Origin: Erythrobacteraceae bacterium CCH12-C2
GTDB lineage: Bacteria; Pseudomonadota; Alphaproteobacteria; Sphingomonadales; Sphingomonadaceae
Direction: 5' to 3'
DNA: 64,000 nucleotides
Assembly: GCA_001556995.1 (NCBI GenBank)
Contig: LSKF01000122.1
Location: forward strand, 1-64,000
Both the position numbers and the translations under genes were made by a program. Below are positions 8,248 to 16,594 of the stretch, one piece after another (within the stretch, counting starts at the first letter, position 1; each line of letters opens with the position of its first letter). The notes beneath the pieces are model-generated. The model was not told the origin of the DNA. It did not search any database and saw only the letters and a list, made by a program, of their open reading frames with translations.

Positions 8248-8750
8248 GCAGCGCGGAAAGCGGGGGCATAGGTCACCTCGCCTTCAGGCAAGTCGCCGCT
8301 TAGAACGAGACATTGGAAATATTCCGGTGGTGGGCCGGGGTATCGTAGCTGCGGCTCGTGCCGAAAGCCGAAGCGGTGATAATAATCCGGGCTGCCGAGC
8401 AGGACTATCCCCGCAGCGCCGCGTGCGCGCAGCTCGGCAATCCCTTGGCGAATGAGCGCGCTGCCAATGCCCTGCCGGTGGAGGTCATGCCACACCGATA
8501 CTGGGCCGAGGTCGTACCAATCGGCCGTTCCGTCGCTGATCGCCACGCGCGAGAAGGCAATGTGGCCGACGATTCGCTCTGCGTTTTCTGCCACCAACGA
8601 CAGGGCAAGATCGCCGTCGCGGCGCAATGCGTCGATGAGATGCTGCTCATCGCCTTGGCTGAAGGGCATGTCGCGGAAGGCGGCCTTGGTGAGGCGGTGG
8701 ATGATGGACTCGTCGCCGGGCTGTTCGGGGCGAATAGTGAAGCCGGTCAT
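8244..8750 (-). CDS. GNAT family N-acetyltransferase (YhbS-like)
   Basis: A 168-residue acetyl-CoA-dependent acetyltransferase. The acetyl-CoA binding segment is LGPVSVWHDLHRQGIGSALIRQG, containing the RxGxG/A loop as RQGIGS. It is followed by GIVLLGSPDYYHRFGFRH, characteristic of the YhbS-like group. It overlaps the upstream ribA by four bases, so the order of transcription is xthA, ribA, then this gene. The acceptor substrate is unknown. Confidence 0.85.
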   Translation of the reverse strand: MTGFTIRPEQPGDESIIHRLTKAAFRDMPFSQGDEQHLIDALRRDGDLALSLVAENAERIVGHIAFSRVAISDGTADWYDLGPVSVWHDLHRQGIGSALIRQGIAELRARGAAGIVLLGSPDYYHRFGFRHEPQLRYPGPPPEYFQCLVLSGDLPEGEVTYAPAFRAA

Positions 8751-9814
8751 GTGAGAAGATGCCCAGAACGATCCCGCTTGGTCGCGAGATAGCGCGCGTT
8801 GTGGGGGTTGTCGGGGAGCTGGTGCGGCACCCGTTCACTGACCGCAATCCCCGCCGCTTCCAGCGCGCTAACCTTGGCCGGGTTGTTCGTCAGCAGCCGG
8901 ATTGTGCGCGCGCCCAGCAATTCCAGCATCCGCGCCGCCACCGGGAAATCGCGCGCCTCATCGGGCAGGCCGAGCCGCTGGTTGGCCTCGACCGTGTCGA
9001 ACCCCTGATCCTGCAAGCGATAGGCGCGCAGCTTGTTGATGAGCCCGATCCCGCGCCCTTCTTGCCGCATGTAGAGCAGCACGCCCCAGCCGCCGCTGTC
9101 CTTCGCCTCGTGCGCCATTGCGTGGAGCGCGGCGTCCAATTGCGGGCCGCAGTCGCATTTGAGGCTGCCGAGGATGTCGCCCGTCAGGCACTCGGAATGG
9201 AGGCGGACGAGCGGCTGACGGTCGCCGCTCTGCTTGCCGATGATCAGCGCGACATGCTCGCGCAGATCGGCGGCGGAGCGGAAGGCGACGATCTCCGCGT
9301 CCTCGCAGGCGCTGACGGGCAGGCGCGCACGGGTGACGATGCGTAGCGCGCCGGTGGCGGCGTAAGCGGTGAGGTCGGACGCCGCGATGGGCACTGCTTC
9401 GCCCGCATCCTCGGGTTCGACGAGGAAGGCGGGGAGAATGCCTGCGATCCGCGCCAGTTCCAGCGCGGCGGCGGCGGTCTCGGCCCAGTCCAGCGTGATG
9501 GCCTTGAACGGGCCTTTGAGGGGGTTGCCGAGGTCCAGCGCGGGGTCGGCGATCGGCAGCGCTTCACGCAAGGTGAAGGGCTCGCCGCCTGCGATGAGCA
9601 CTGGGGCATGGGGAACCGCAGCCTCGCGCTGGTTGGCGAGCTTGAGCGTCGCGGCGCGGGCGGCGGAGATCAGCATTTGCGGCGCGGTTGCACCCGGTGC
9701 GATGGCAGTCTCCACCGGGAGCAGCGTCGGCCCGCCGTCAAACGCCAGCGGCCAGCCATGCCGCAGCGCGTCAACCGCCTGGGCGGCGCGGCGGGCGGGG
9801 GAGGGCGCGCTCAG
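8747..9814 (-). CDS. ribA: GTP cyclohydrolase II
   Basis: First step of riboflavin synthesis: GTP to a pyrimidinone with loss of formate and pyrophosphate. The zinc-binding segment SECLTGDILGSLKCDCGPQ and the catalytic RQEGRGIGLINKLRAY are intact. The N-terminal half is the extended region seen in alphaproteobacterial enzymes. The first ATG/GTG/TTG in frame is GTG 9715, but good coding sequence (AAQAVDALRHGWPLAFDGG) continues upstream to CTG 9814, the last possible start before an in-frame TGA. That CTG overlaps the stop of xthA, so I give the long form (355 residues). The conservative form is 8747-9715. Confidence 0.85.
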   Translation of the reverse strand: MSAPSPARRAAQAVDALRHGWPLAFDGGPTLLPVETAIAPGATAPQMLISAARAATLKLANQREAAVPHAPVLIAGGEPFTLREALPIADPALDLGNPLKGPFKAITLDWAETAAAALELARIAGILPAFLVEPEDAGEAVPIAASDLTAYAATGALRIVTRARLPVSACEDAEIVAFRSAADLREHVALIIGKQSGDRQPLVRLHSECLTGDILGSLKCDCGPQLDAALHAMAHEAKDSGGWGVLLYMRQEGRGIGLINKLRAYRLQDQGFDTVEANQRLGLPDEARDFPVAARMLELLGARTIRLLTNNPAKVSALEAAGIAVSERVPHQLPDNPHNARYLATKRDRSGHLLT

Positions 9815-10599
9815 ACGTCAAACTCCGTGATCAGGGGCACGTGGTCCGACGGCTGCTGCCACGCCCGCGCCTCTTCCAGCACCCGGTGTGCTGTCGCCTG
9901 CCGCGCCAGATCGGGCGAGGCCCACATGTGATCAAGCCGCCGGCCCTTGTCGTTCTCCTGCCAGCCCGGATTGCGATAGCTCCACCACGAATAATAGCGC
10001 GCCGGGGCGGGGATATGCGCGCGGCCCAAATCGACCCAGCCGTGGGCGTCCTGAAAGCGGCCCAAAGTCTCGACCTCGATCGGCGTGTGGCTGACGACCT
10101 TCAAGAGCTGCTTGTGGCTCCACACGTCGCTTTCAAGCGGAGCGATGTTGAAATCGCCGACGATCAGCGTGGGCCGGTCGAGAGTATCGGCCCACTGCGT
10201 CATCCGCCCGAGGAAATCGAGCTTCTGCCCGAACTTGGGGTTCTGATCGCGGTCAGGGATATCGCCGCCTGCGGGGACATAGACGTTCTCGACCACCACG
10301 TCCTTGCCCAGGACCTCGACCCCGATATGCCGCGCCTCGCCATTGGCCTGCCAGTCGTGGCGGCTGACTTCGCGGATCGGAATGCGGCTGACGGTCGCGA
10401 CCCCGTGGTAGCCTTTCTGCCCGCTCACCGCCTGATGGACATAGCCCATCGCCGCCAGCGCCTCGGCCGGGAACAGCCCGGTTTCGCACTTGATTTCCTG
10501 CAGGCACAGGATGTCCGGCGCCTGCTCGCGCAGGAATTGTTCGACAAGGCCCACCCGCAGGCGGACCGAATTGATGTTCCAAGTGGCAACGCTCAGCAT
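9811..10599 (-). CDS. xthA: Exodeoxyribonuclease III / AP endonuclease
   Basis: A DNA base-excision repair enzyme that cuts at abasic sites and removes 3' blocking groups. The 262 residues show the full set of motifs of the family: N-terminal ATWNINSVRLR, metal-binding LCLQEIKCE, VYVPAGGD, catalytic GDFNIAP, RLDHMW and the C-terminal PSDHVPL. It starts at ATG 10599, divergent from the alkaline phosphatase gene with a 100-bp shared upstream region, and runs directly into ribA. Confidence 0.93.
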   Translation of the reverse strand: MLSVATWNINSVRLRVGLVEQFLREQAPDILCLQEIKCETGLFPAEALAAMGYVHQAVSGQKGYHGVATVSRIPIREVSRHDWQANGEARHIGVEVLGKDVVVENVYVPAGGDIPDRDQNPKFGQKLDFLGRMTQWADTLDRPTLIVGDFNIAPLESDVWSHKQLLKVVSHTPIEVETLGRFQDAHGWVDLGRAHIPAPARYYSWWSYRNPGWQENDKGRRLDHMWASPDLARQATAHRVLEEARAWQQPSDHVPLITEFDV

Positions 10600-10699
10600 G
10601 GGGGCGGGCTTAGGGCGGAGCGCGGCGGTTTTCCAGCTTTCACTTTATTGTCGCACAGCCGCGCGATAGGGCGGAGCGACCTCGCCGGAGAGCCCCATC

Positions 10700-12082
10700 A
10701 TGACCCGCACCATCCTTGCCGCCCTGCTGCTCACCAGCGCCGCCATGCCTGCCTTGGCCAAGGACGCACCTGCCGAGCCGAAAGCCAAGAACGTGATCCT
10801 GTTCATCGGCGACGGCATGGGCATTTCCACCATCACCGCCGCGCGCATCTATGAAGCGCAGAAGCGCGGCGAGACGGGGGAGGAGAACAGCCTGAGCTTT
10901 GAGAAGTTCGAGAATGTTGCGCTGGTCAAGACCTACAATACCAATGCGCAGGTGCCCGATTCTGCCGGCACGGCAACCGCGATGCACTCGGGCGTGAAGA
11001 CCCGCATTGGCGTGCTGGGCATCGGTCCGGCGGCGGAGAAGGGTGTGTGCCGCGATGCATTGGCGAACCCGCTTCCCTTGCTGGGCGAGGAAGTGAAGCA
11101 GCGCGGCCTTGCGCTCGGGATCGTCACCACCACGCGGATCACCCATGCGACCCCGGCGAGCGTCTATTCGCGCAGCGCCGATCGGGACTGGGAAAAAGAC
11201 AATGACATCCCCGCCGGTCAGCGCGCTGGCGGGTGCAAGGACATCGCGCTGCAACTGGCCGAAGCGAAGTTCGACGTAGCGCTCGGCGGCGGGACGGCGA
11301 TGTTCTATGGCAAGGACAAGGGCGGGCGCCGCGAAGATGCGGCAGCCGATCTCCCCGCCCAGTGGGCGGCCAAGAACGGCGGCGTGGTGGTCAAGGATAC
11401 CGCAGGGCTGATGGCCGCGCCGATGGACAAGCCGGTGTTCGGCCTGTTCAACCCCAGCCACATGACCTTCATGGCCGAGCGCAAGCCGGATTCGCCCGAG
11501 CCGACCCTGACTGACATGACCGCGCAGGCGATTGCGCGGCTCTCGGCTGATCCCGATGGCTTCTACCTGATGGTCGAAGGTGGGCGGATCGACCACGGAC
11601 ACCACGCAGGCCAAGCAGGCTATGCGCTGGAAGAGGCGGTCGAGTTCGCGCGCGCGGTGCAATGGGCGGTCGATCATACTGACCCTGCCGACACGCTGAT
11701 CATGGTCACCGCCGATCACAGCCACGTCTTCACTATTTCGGGCTATCCCAAGCGCGGGAACGACATCCTCGGGCTGGTGGTGCCCCCGGCTGGGCAGGGC
11801 GAGGATGGCGGCGACGGCATGACCCCGGTCAACGCTGCCGACGGCAAGCCCTACACGACGCTCGGCTATGCCAACGGCCCGGGCGCGGTGAAGGGTGAGC
11901 GCCCGGTGCCCGAAACCGGGATCGCCGCGCGCCAGCAATCACTGGTCCCGACCGGCGCCGAAACCCATGGCGGCGAGGATGTCGCCCTGTTCGCGACCGG
12001 CCCGGGGGCCGAGCGCGTGCGCGGGGTGATGGAGCAGAACCTGATCTACAGCGTCATCCGCAAGGCATTGGGCTGGGAGTGA
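10700..12082 (+). CDS. Alkaline phosphatase (periplasmic)
   Basis: Hydrolyses phosphate monoesters in the periplasm. The 460-residue protein has a signal peptide (TILAALLLTSAAMPALA). The metal and catalytic motifs are present in order: VILFIGDGMG; the phosphorylated Ser in VPDSAGTATA; EGGRIDHGHH; TADHSHVF; and ETHGGEDVA. This is the classical PhoA-superfamily pattern. The start is ATG 10700. The gene is followed by a dispersed palindromic repeat. A weak Pho-box-like direct repeat lies upstream (see findings). Confidence 0.92.
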   Translation: MTRTILAALLLTSAAMPALAKDAPAEPKAKNVILFIGDGMGISTITAARIYEAQKRGETGEENSLSFEKFENVALVKTYNTNAQVPDSAGTATAMHSGVKTRIGVLGIGPAAEKGVCRDALANPLPLLGEEVKQRGLALGIVTTTRITHATPASVYSRSADRDWEKDNDIPAGQRAGGCKDIALQLAEAKFDVALGGGTAMFYGKDKGGRREDAAADLPAQWAAKNGGVVVKDTAGLMAAPMDKPVFGLFNPSHMTFMAERKPDSPEPTLTDMTAQAIARLSADPDGFYLMVEGGRIDHGHHAGQAGYALEEAVEFARAVQWAVDHTDPADTLIMVTADHSHVFTISGYPKRGNDILGLVVPPAGQGEDGGDGMTPVNAADGKPYTTLGYANGPGAVKGERPVPETGIAARQQSLVPTGAETHGGEDVALFATGPGAERVRGVMEQNLIYSVIRKALGWE

Positions 12083-12101
12083 TTTGGCTACGTTTTAGGC
12101 A

Positions 12102-12201
12102 CCGCTCGTCCTGAGCTTGTCGAAGGACCGTCCTGCTGCTTGAGCCGGAGGTGCTTGGCCCGAAGTGAAAAGCAGCCCTTCGACAAGCTCAGGGCGAACG
12201 G
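12102..12201. repeat. Dispersed palindromic repeat, copy B
   Basis: The left arm CCGCTCGTCCTGAGCTTGTC starts at 12102 and the right arm CTTCGACAAGCTCAGGGCGA ends at about 12201. Arm sequences match the copies at 4065, 14584 and 18713; only the centre differs. It lies 20 bp downstream of the alkaline phosphatase stop and could form the 3' hairpin of that transcript. Confidence 0.9.
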
Positions 12202-12227
12202 ACAAACGGCGGTGATCAATAAACAAA

Positions 12228-12260
12228 AACCCTCGACCCGGGGGCGATGGGTCGAGGGTT
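12228..12260 (-). terminator. Rho-independent terminator (minus strand)
   Basis: A perfect 12-bp stem, AACCCTCGACCC with GGGTCGAGGGTT, around a 9-base loop. Read on the minus strand the stem is followed by a T-rich run (TTTTTGTTTATTG). It would end transcription coming from lolA, or from a small RNA between lolA and this hairpin. Confidence 0.8.
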
Positions 12261-12433
12261 CCATGGAGCGTTCGTCACGCTTGTGCAAGGCGGCCCGTCT
12301 GAAGGGTGGGCAACAGGGGGGAAACCTCCCTTCGGCCGTCCTTGTTAAGAATGATTACCCCCTCAAGCCTTTCACGGACATGAACGCGCGCAGAATTCTG
12401 TCGCTTCTGTACAACTGTTCGTCCCGGTGACGT

Positions 12434-13102
12434 TTATCCCGGACGACGAGACGTTCGGCGCGGGTCCTTGAAGGTGAAGGTGCTGTCGGCCACCACCAGC
12501 CCATAGCGCTGGTTTGAAAGCTGCACCCGGGTGCGGTTGTTCTGCGCATCGAGCGCGACCCAATGGGTCAGCTGCAATCCGCCCGGCGCCGAAGGGTTGC
12601 GCACGAAAATCAGGTTGATCATCCCGAATTCGGGCTTCTTGGGATCACGCACCTCGACGCTCAGCACGTCCGGGTTGCCGGTCGGGATCAGCTTGCCGAA
12701 GCGTTTCACGTCGCGCTGCGGATCAAACAGTGCGCCGAGCGGCGAATTGCCGATCGGCCAGCGCTCAACCTGATTGACCTCGTAATCGACGACAAACAGC
12801 GACTTGCCGTTCGAAATGACCAGCAGGTCGGCGTCCTTGCCGTAATCAAAGCGGATCTTGCCGGGGCGCTTCATCGTCATCACGCCGCGCACAGTGTTGC
12901 CCAGCCTGTCGGTCTGAGCGAAGTCGGCTTTCATGGTCGAAATCGCGCGCAGCGCCTCGACCACGCGGTCAAGATCGCTTGCGGATTGGGCAGCAAGAGG
13001 AGGGGTGATCGCGGGCGCGACAGCCGGGATGAGCCCAAGCGCAAGTGCGCTGGCTCCCATGCCAAGCAGGATCGGGCGGATCGGAAGATGGAGCTTGTTC
13101 AT
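12434..13102 (-). CDS. lolA: Outer membrane lipoprotein carrier protein LolA
   Basis: A periplasmic chaperone that ferries lipoproteins from the LolCDE complex to the outer membrane. The 222-residue protein has a signal sequence (about residues 1-38), then AISTMKADFAQTDRLGNTVRGVMTMKRPGKIRFDYG, the usual opening of the LolA beta-barrel half, and later DPKKPEFGMINLIFV. The start MNKLHLP at 13102 is preferred over the longer frame from 13165 because it begins directly before the signal peptide. It is downstream of rpmG in the same direction. Confidence 0.88.
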   Translation of the reverse strand: MNKLHLPIRPILLGMGASALALGLIPAVAPAITPPLAAQSASDLDRVVEALRAISTMKADFAQTDRLGNTVRGVMTMKRPGKIRFDYGKDADLLVISNGKSLFVVDYEVNQVERWPIGNSPLGALFDPQRDVKRFGKLIPTGNPDVLSVEVRDPKKPEFGMINLIFVRNPSAPGGLQLTHWVALDAQNNRTRVQLSNQRYGLVVADSTFTFKDPRRTSRRPG

Positions 13103-13183
13103 GCCGCTGCGCCTAAAGCCGCGGGCTTGAACTGTCGATGAATTATAGCGCCCGCTGCCAACCATGCGCGGGCGCGCCAGACC

Positions 13184-13351
13184 TTACTTGATCTTGGCTT
13201 CCTTGAACTCGACATGCTTGCGCGCGACGGGATCGTACTTGCGGAAGCTCATCTTCTCGGTGATGTTGCGTGGGTTCTTCTTGGTCACGTAGAAGAAGCC
13301 GGTGCCTTCGCTCGAGACGAGGCGGATCTTCACGGTGGTGGGCTTCGCCAT
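13184..13351 (-). CDS. rpmG: 50S ribosomal protein L33
   Basis: A 55-residue ribosomal protein ([20 protein letters not shown] then YVTKKNPRN), full length and typical of the alphaproteobacterial form without the zinc cysteines. The middle [21 protein letters not shown] is highly conserved. It lies about 80 bp upstream of lolA, in the same direction. A TTGACT-like -35 element about 120 bp upstream may be its promoter, but I could not find a convincing -10. Confidence 0.95.
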   Translation of the reverse strand: MAKPTTVKIRLVSSEGTGFFYVTKKNPRNITEKMSFRKYDPVARKHVEFKEAKIK

Positions 13352-13491
13352 GGCGGGTTCCTGTCAATTGGATCGGCCCGGCGGGTTGCTGTCGCAGGGC
13401 TAAAAAAGCAAATAGCGGCGCGCCCGGAAGGCCCGGCACACCGCCACGTAGGCGCGCCATTCGCCGATTCACCGGGAAAAGTCAAGACGGG

Positions 13492-13920
13492 TTACCAGTC
13501 GCCCGCGCGTGGCTTGCTGCGATTGGCCTTCACCGCACCGCGCACTTTCTTGACCTTCAGCCGCTCGGTCTTGCCGACCCGGTTGAGCCGGGTCTTGGCG
13601 CGGCGCTTGGGCTCGGTCTGCGCCTCCTCCAGCAGCGCGGCGAGCTTTGCGCGCGCATCCTGGCGGTTGGCGTCCTGCGTGCGGTGCGCCTTGGAGGTGA
13701 TGATGAGATCGCCATTGCCCGCCAGTTTCGACCCCGCCAGCGCTCGCAGCCGCGCGAACACCGGGGGCGCAAGGCGCAAGGCGTAGATATTGACGCGCAG
13801 CTCGACTTCGGTGGCGACCTTGTTGGCGTTCTGCCCGCCGGGGCCGGAGCCAGCGAGGAAGCTTTCCTCCGCCAGCCTCAGCGCGCGGGACACCAGCGGT
13901 TCGGGCGCATCCTCATCCAT
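13492..13920 (-). CDS. arfB: Alternative ribosome-rescue factor ArfB (peptidyl-tRNA hydrolase)
   Basis: Rescues stalled ribosomes by hydrolysing peptidyl-tRNA. The 142-residue protein has the release-factor GGQ loop (GSGPGGQNANKVATEVELR) and no codon-recognition domain. Its C-terminal tail is strongly basic (KTERLKVKKVRGAVKANRSK), as needed to enter the empty mRNA channel. The start is ATG 13920 (MDEDAPEP), overlapping the upstream pseudouridine synthase by eight bases. Confidence 0.92.
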   Translation of the reverse strand: MDEDAPEPLVSRALRLAEESFLAGSGPGGQNANKVATEVELRVNIYALRLAPPVFARLRALAGSKLAGNGDLIITSKAHRTQDANRQDARAKLAALLEEAQTEPKRRAKTRLNRVGKTERLKVKKVRGAVKANRSKPRAGDW

Positions 13921-14572
13921 CGCGCGCGCCCAGCGCGGCGAAATCGGCAGGCAGGGGCGCGCGGGCTTCGATGGCCGGTTTGCCCTCACGGGTGACATTC
14001 AGGCTTTCGGCATGGAGCATCGTCCGCCCTGCCCCCGCCACCGGCCCCGCGCCATAGACCGGATCGCCCAAGAGCGGCGCGCCCAGCCCCTTGAGCGCGT
14101 GGACCCGCAGCTGGTGGGTGCGCCCCGTTTCCGGGCGGAAACGGATCAGGCTGTGCGGTCCCAGCTCCTGCACCAACTCCCAGTGCGAGACCGCAGGCTT
14201 GCCCTTCTTCGCGGCGATCATCCGCCAGCCTTTCTCGGCCGAGCTGATCTTGGCAAGCGCCAGCTCGATCGTGCCTTGCGTCCCCGGCGGATGCCCGGAG
14301 AGGATGGCAAGATAGGTCTTGCCCACCGCGCGCTCCTCAAACGCCCGGTTGAACCGCGCCAGCGCCTTGGGATTGCGGGCGAGGAGCAGGCATCCGCTCG
14401 TGTCGGTATCGAGCCGATGCACCGCCACGGGACGCCGCTGGAAGCCGAATTTCAGATCGTCGAGGTGATCCTCCAGACATGTTCCACCGTTTTTGGGTCG
14501 ATCGACGGGCAGACCTTGGGGCTTGTCGATCACCAGCGCTTCGCCGTCTTCGTAGAGGATGGGCAAATTCAC
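13913..14572 (-). CDS. RluA-family pseudouridine synthase
   Basis: Isomerises a uridine in rRNA or tRNA. The catalytic Asp motif HRLDTDTSGCLLL is present near residue 70, followed by GKTYLAILSGHPPG and RPETGRTHQLRVHALKGLG, all family motifs. There is no S4 RNA-binding domain. At 219 residues it resembles the short RluA/TruC-like group, and the target base cannot be assigned. The best start is GTG 14572 (NLPILYEDGEALVID). The frame further upstream is only the translation of dispersed repeat copy C. Confidence 0.88.
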   Translation of the reverse strand: MNLPILYEDGEALVIDKPQGLPVDRPKNGGTCLEDHLDDLKFGFQRRPVAVHRLDTDTSGCLLLARNPKALARFNRAFEERAVGKTYLAILSGHPPGTQGTIELALAKISSAEKGWRMIAAKKGKPAVSHWELVQELGPHSLIRFRPETGRTHQLRVHALKGLGAPLLGDPVYGAGPVAGAGRTMLHAESLNVTREGKPAIEARAPLPADFAALGARDG

Positions 14573-14583
14573 AGAACAAAACT

Positions 14584-14673
14584 CCGTTCGCCCTGAGCTT
14601 GTCGAAGGGCTGCACTTCTTCTGAGCCTCGCCCTGAAGCAAAGGCAGTGCTTCGACAAGCTCAGCACGAACGG
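14584..14673. repeat. Dispersed palindromic repeat, copy C
   Basis: Arms CCGTTCGCCCTGAGCTTGTC and TTCGACAAGCTCAGCACGAA in inverted orientation. It fills the gap between the fused pabB-pabC gene and the pseudouridine synthase, two bases after the pabB-pabC stop and 11 bases before the probable GTG start of the next gene. Confidence 0.9.
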
Positions 14674-14675
14674 AA

Positions 14676-16490
14676 TTAGACCAGCACCGCCCGCATCAAC
14701 CCACGCAGCGCATTGCCGATCCAGAAGCCATGGGTGAGGTCGTCCATCGTCACCTCAGCCTCCCGCGCGCGGCCTTCGGCGATCAGTTGCGCACGCAGCA
14801 CGCCGGGGAGCAGGCCGAGCGTGGTCGGCGGGGTGAGCAGCACGCCATCGGGGCCATCAGCGAAGACGCTAGTCCAACTGCCTTCGGTGACGCGGCCATC
14901 ACCGCGCACCAGCAGCGCCTCCTCCGCCCCAAACGCGCGCGCGGCCGCCAGCGCGTCCTCATAGAAACCCCGGTCGGAGGTCTTGTGCGCCAGCCGCCAG
15001 TCGGAGGGGTCAAGCGGATGCGGCAGAGCGGCCACTTGCACCGGCTCACCCAACGGGGCCGGCAAGGGGGTGGTTTCGAGAGCGCTCGCCCCGCTGCGCG
15101 CCACCAGCAGCCGCACGCGGGCAGGCGCATCGAGTTCAAAGCACAGCGCCTGAATCTGGTTGCGCAAGGCATGGCGATCAAAGGCGAAACCCAGCGCCGC
15201 CGCGCTCGCCTTCATCCGCGCTAGATGCCCTTCGAGCAGGGCGATGCCGCTTTCGGGCTCGAACCGCATGGTCTCAATGAGGTCAAAGGCAGGGGCCGTC
15301 AGTTCCGGCGCGGCGCGGCGCAGGAAGCCTGCCTTGACCTCGCATTCGCGCCGTTCCGACATCGCCTCGCTATCGGCCACCACCGCTGAACCTATGCCCA
15401 GCACCGCAGAACCTTGACCGTTCTCTATGGGCGTGAGCCGCACAGTGCGGATCGCCACGTTGAAGGCGGCGTTGCCATCCGCATCAATCCGCCCGATCGC
15501 CCCGCAATAGGCCCCGCGCGCATCGCGCTCTGCAGAAGCGAGCAATTCCATGGCCCGGATCTTGGGCGCACCCGTGATCGAGCCGCAGGGGAACAGCGCT
15601 CGCACCAGATCCATCGCGCCCTGCCCTGGCGCGAGCCGCGCGCGGACGGTCGAGACCATCTGGTGCACCGTCGGGTAGGTCTCGACCGCGAAGGGGGCAT
15701 CGACCACCACGCTCCCGGCCTCGGCCACGCGGGCGAGATCGTTGCGCATCAGATCGACGATCATGAGATTTTCCGCCCGGTCCTTGACCGAAGCCGCCAG
15801 CGCCTCGGCCATCGCGGCGTCCTCGGCTGCATCAACCGCGCGGGGGCGGGTACCTTTCATCGGCTTGACCTTGGCCTCGCTGCCGTGGAGCGCGACGAAC
15901 AGCTCGGGCGAGAAGCTGAGGAGCCAGTGCGCGCCGTCGAAGATCAGCCCGCCATAGCCCGCCGCCGCCGCGCCGCGCAGGGCGGCATAGAGCCCCACCG
16001 GATCGCCGCGGAACGATCCGGCCAGCGGGTAGGTGAGGTTCGCCTGATAGATGTCTCCGCCAAGGATTGCCTCGCGCATCGCGGCGAAGGCTTGCGCGTA
16101 GCCGCCGGGGGAAAGCTGCGGTTCCATCGGACCGAGGGTGCCGGGACCTGCGGCTCGCGCGGCCAGCCAAGCGGGGACATCGACGGCGGCGATCCGCTGC
16201 GGCTCGGCGAACAGGCCAAGCCACACCAGCGGCCCCGCCGCGCCCGACCGTGCCGCGGCGAGGCCCTGAAGCTTCGGCTCCAGCGCCAGCCCCGCCTCAT
16301 AGGCGATATAGCCCGCCAGCGCGCCGCCTTGGTCCTGCCGCGCCGCTTCCGCAGCGGCGAGCACGGCTTCGACCTCCTCCGGCCGGGTGGTGGTGAACAG
16401 CTGGGTGGGCGCTTCGTAGAGCAGCGCGTCGGCCGCCGTCTCCCCGGCGCGTGCGTCGTCCAGCAGCACGAATGGTAGCGTTGAACCCAT
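14676..16490 (-). CDS. pabB-pabC: Fused aminodeoxychorismate synthase I / aminodeoxychorismate lyase
   Basis: Makes p-aminobenzoate for folate from chorismate. The N-terminal two-thirds (to about residue 370) is the chorismate-binding PabB domain, with GGDIYQANLTYPLAG, VKPMKGTRPR, LMRNDLARVAEAGSV and CGSITGAPKIRAMELL. The C-terminal third is a class IV aminotransferase fold, PabC-like (FDLIETMRFEPESGIALLEG, then TEGSWTSVF and LLPGVLR). The fusion gives 604 residues. The start is ATG 16490 (MGSTLPFVLL). The glutaminase subunit PabA is not in the window. The stop is adjacent to dispersed repeat copy C. Confidence 0.92.
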   Translation of the reverse strand: MGSTLPFVLLDDARAGETAADALLYEAPTQLFTTTRPEEVEAVLAAAEAARQDQGGALAGYIAYEAGLALEPKLQGLAAARSGAAGPLVWLGLFAEPQRIAAVDVPAWLAARAAGPGTLGPMEPQLSPGGYAQAFAAMREAILGGDIYQANLTYPLAGSFRGDPVGLYAALRGAAAAGYGGLIFDGAHWLLSFSPELFVALHGSEAKVKPMKGTRPRAVDAAEDAAMAEALAASVKDRAENLMIVDLMRNDLARVAEAGSVVVDAPFAVETYPTVHQMVSTVRARLAPGQGAMDLVRALFPCGSITGAPKIRAMELLASAERDARGAYCGAIGRIDADGNAAFNVAIRTVRLTPIENGQGSAVLGIGSAVVADSEAMSERRECEVKAGFLRRAAPELTAPAFDLIETMRFEPESGIALLEGHLARMKASAAALGFAFDRHALRNQIQALCFELDAPARVRLLVARSGASALETTPLPAPLGEPVQVAALPHPLDPSDWRLAHKTSDRGFYEDALAAARAFGAEEALLVRGDGRVTEGSWTSVFADGPDGVLLTPPTTLGLLPGVLRAQLIAEGRAREAEVTMDDLTHGFWIGNALRGLMRAVLV

Positions 16491-16594
16491 GGCAAAAGCC
16501 TTGGCGCAAACCCGCGCCGCTGTCGAGAACTTGACCGCGCGGGCCGCCCCCTGCACATCGGCTTTCCAGTGCAATCAGCGGCAAGGGGGCGCGC

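Larger units (their letters stand above)
12083..12433. other. Gene-free interval between convergent genes
   Basis: This 351-bp gap between the alkaline phosphatase stop and the lolA stop holds dispersed repeat copy B (12102-12201), a strong hairpin terminator for minus-strand transcription (12228-12260), and about 170 bp that encodes no convincing protein but contains short inverted repeats. That last part may be the lolA 3' UTR or a small RNA. Confidence 0.7.
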
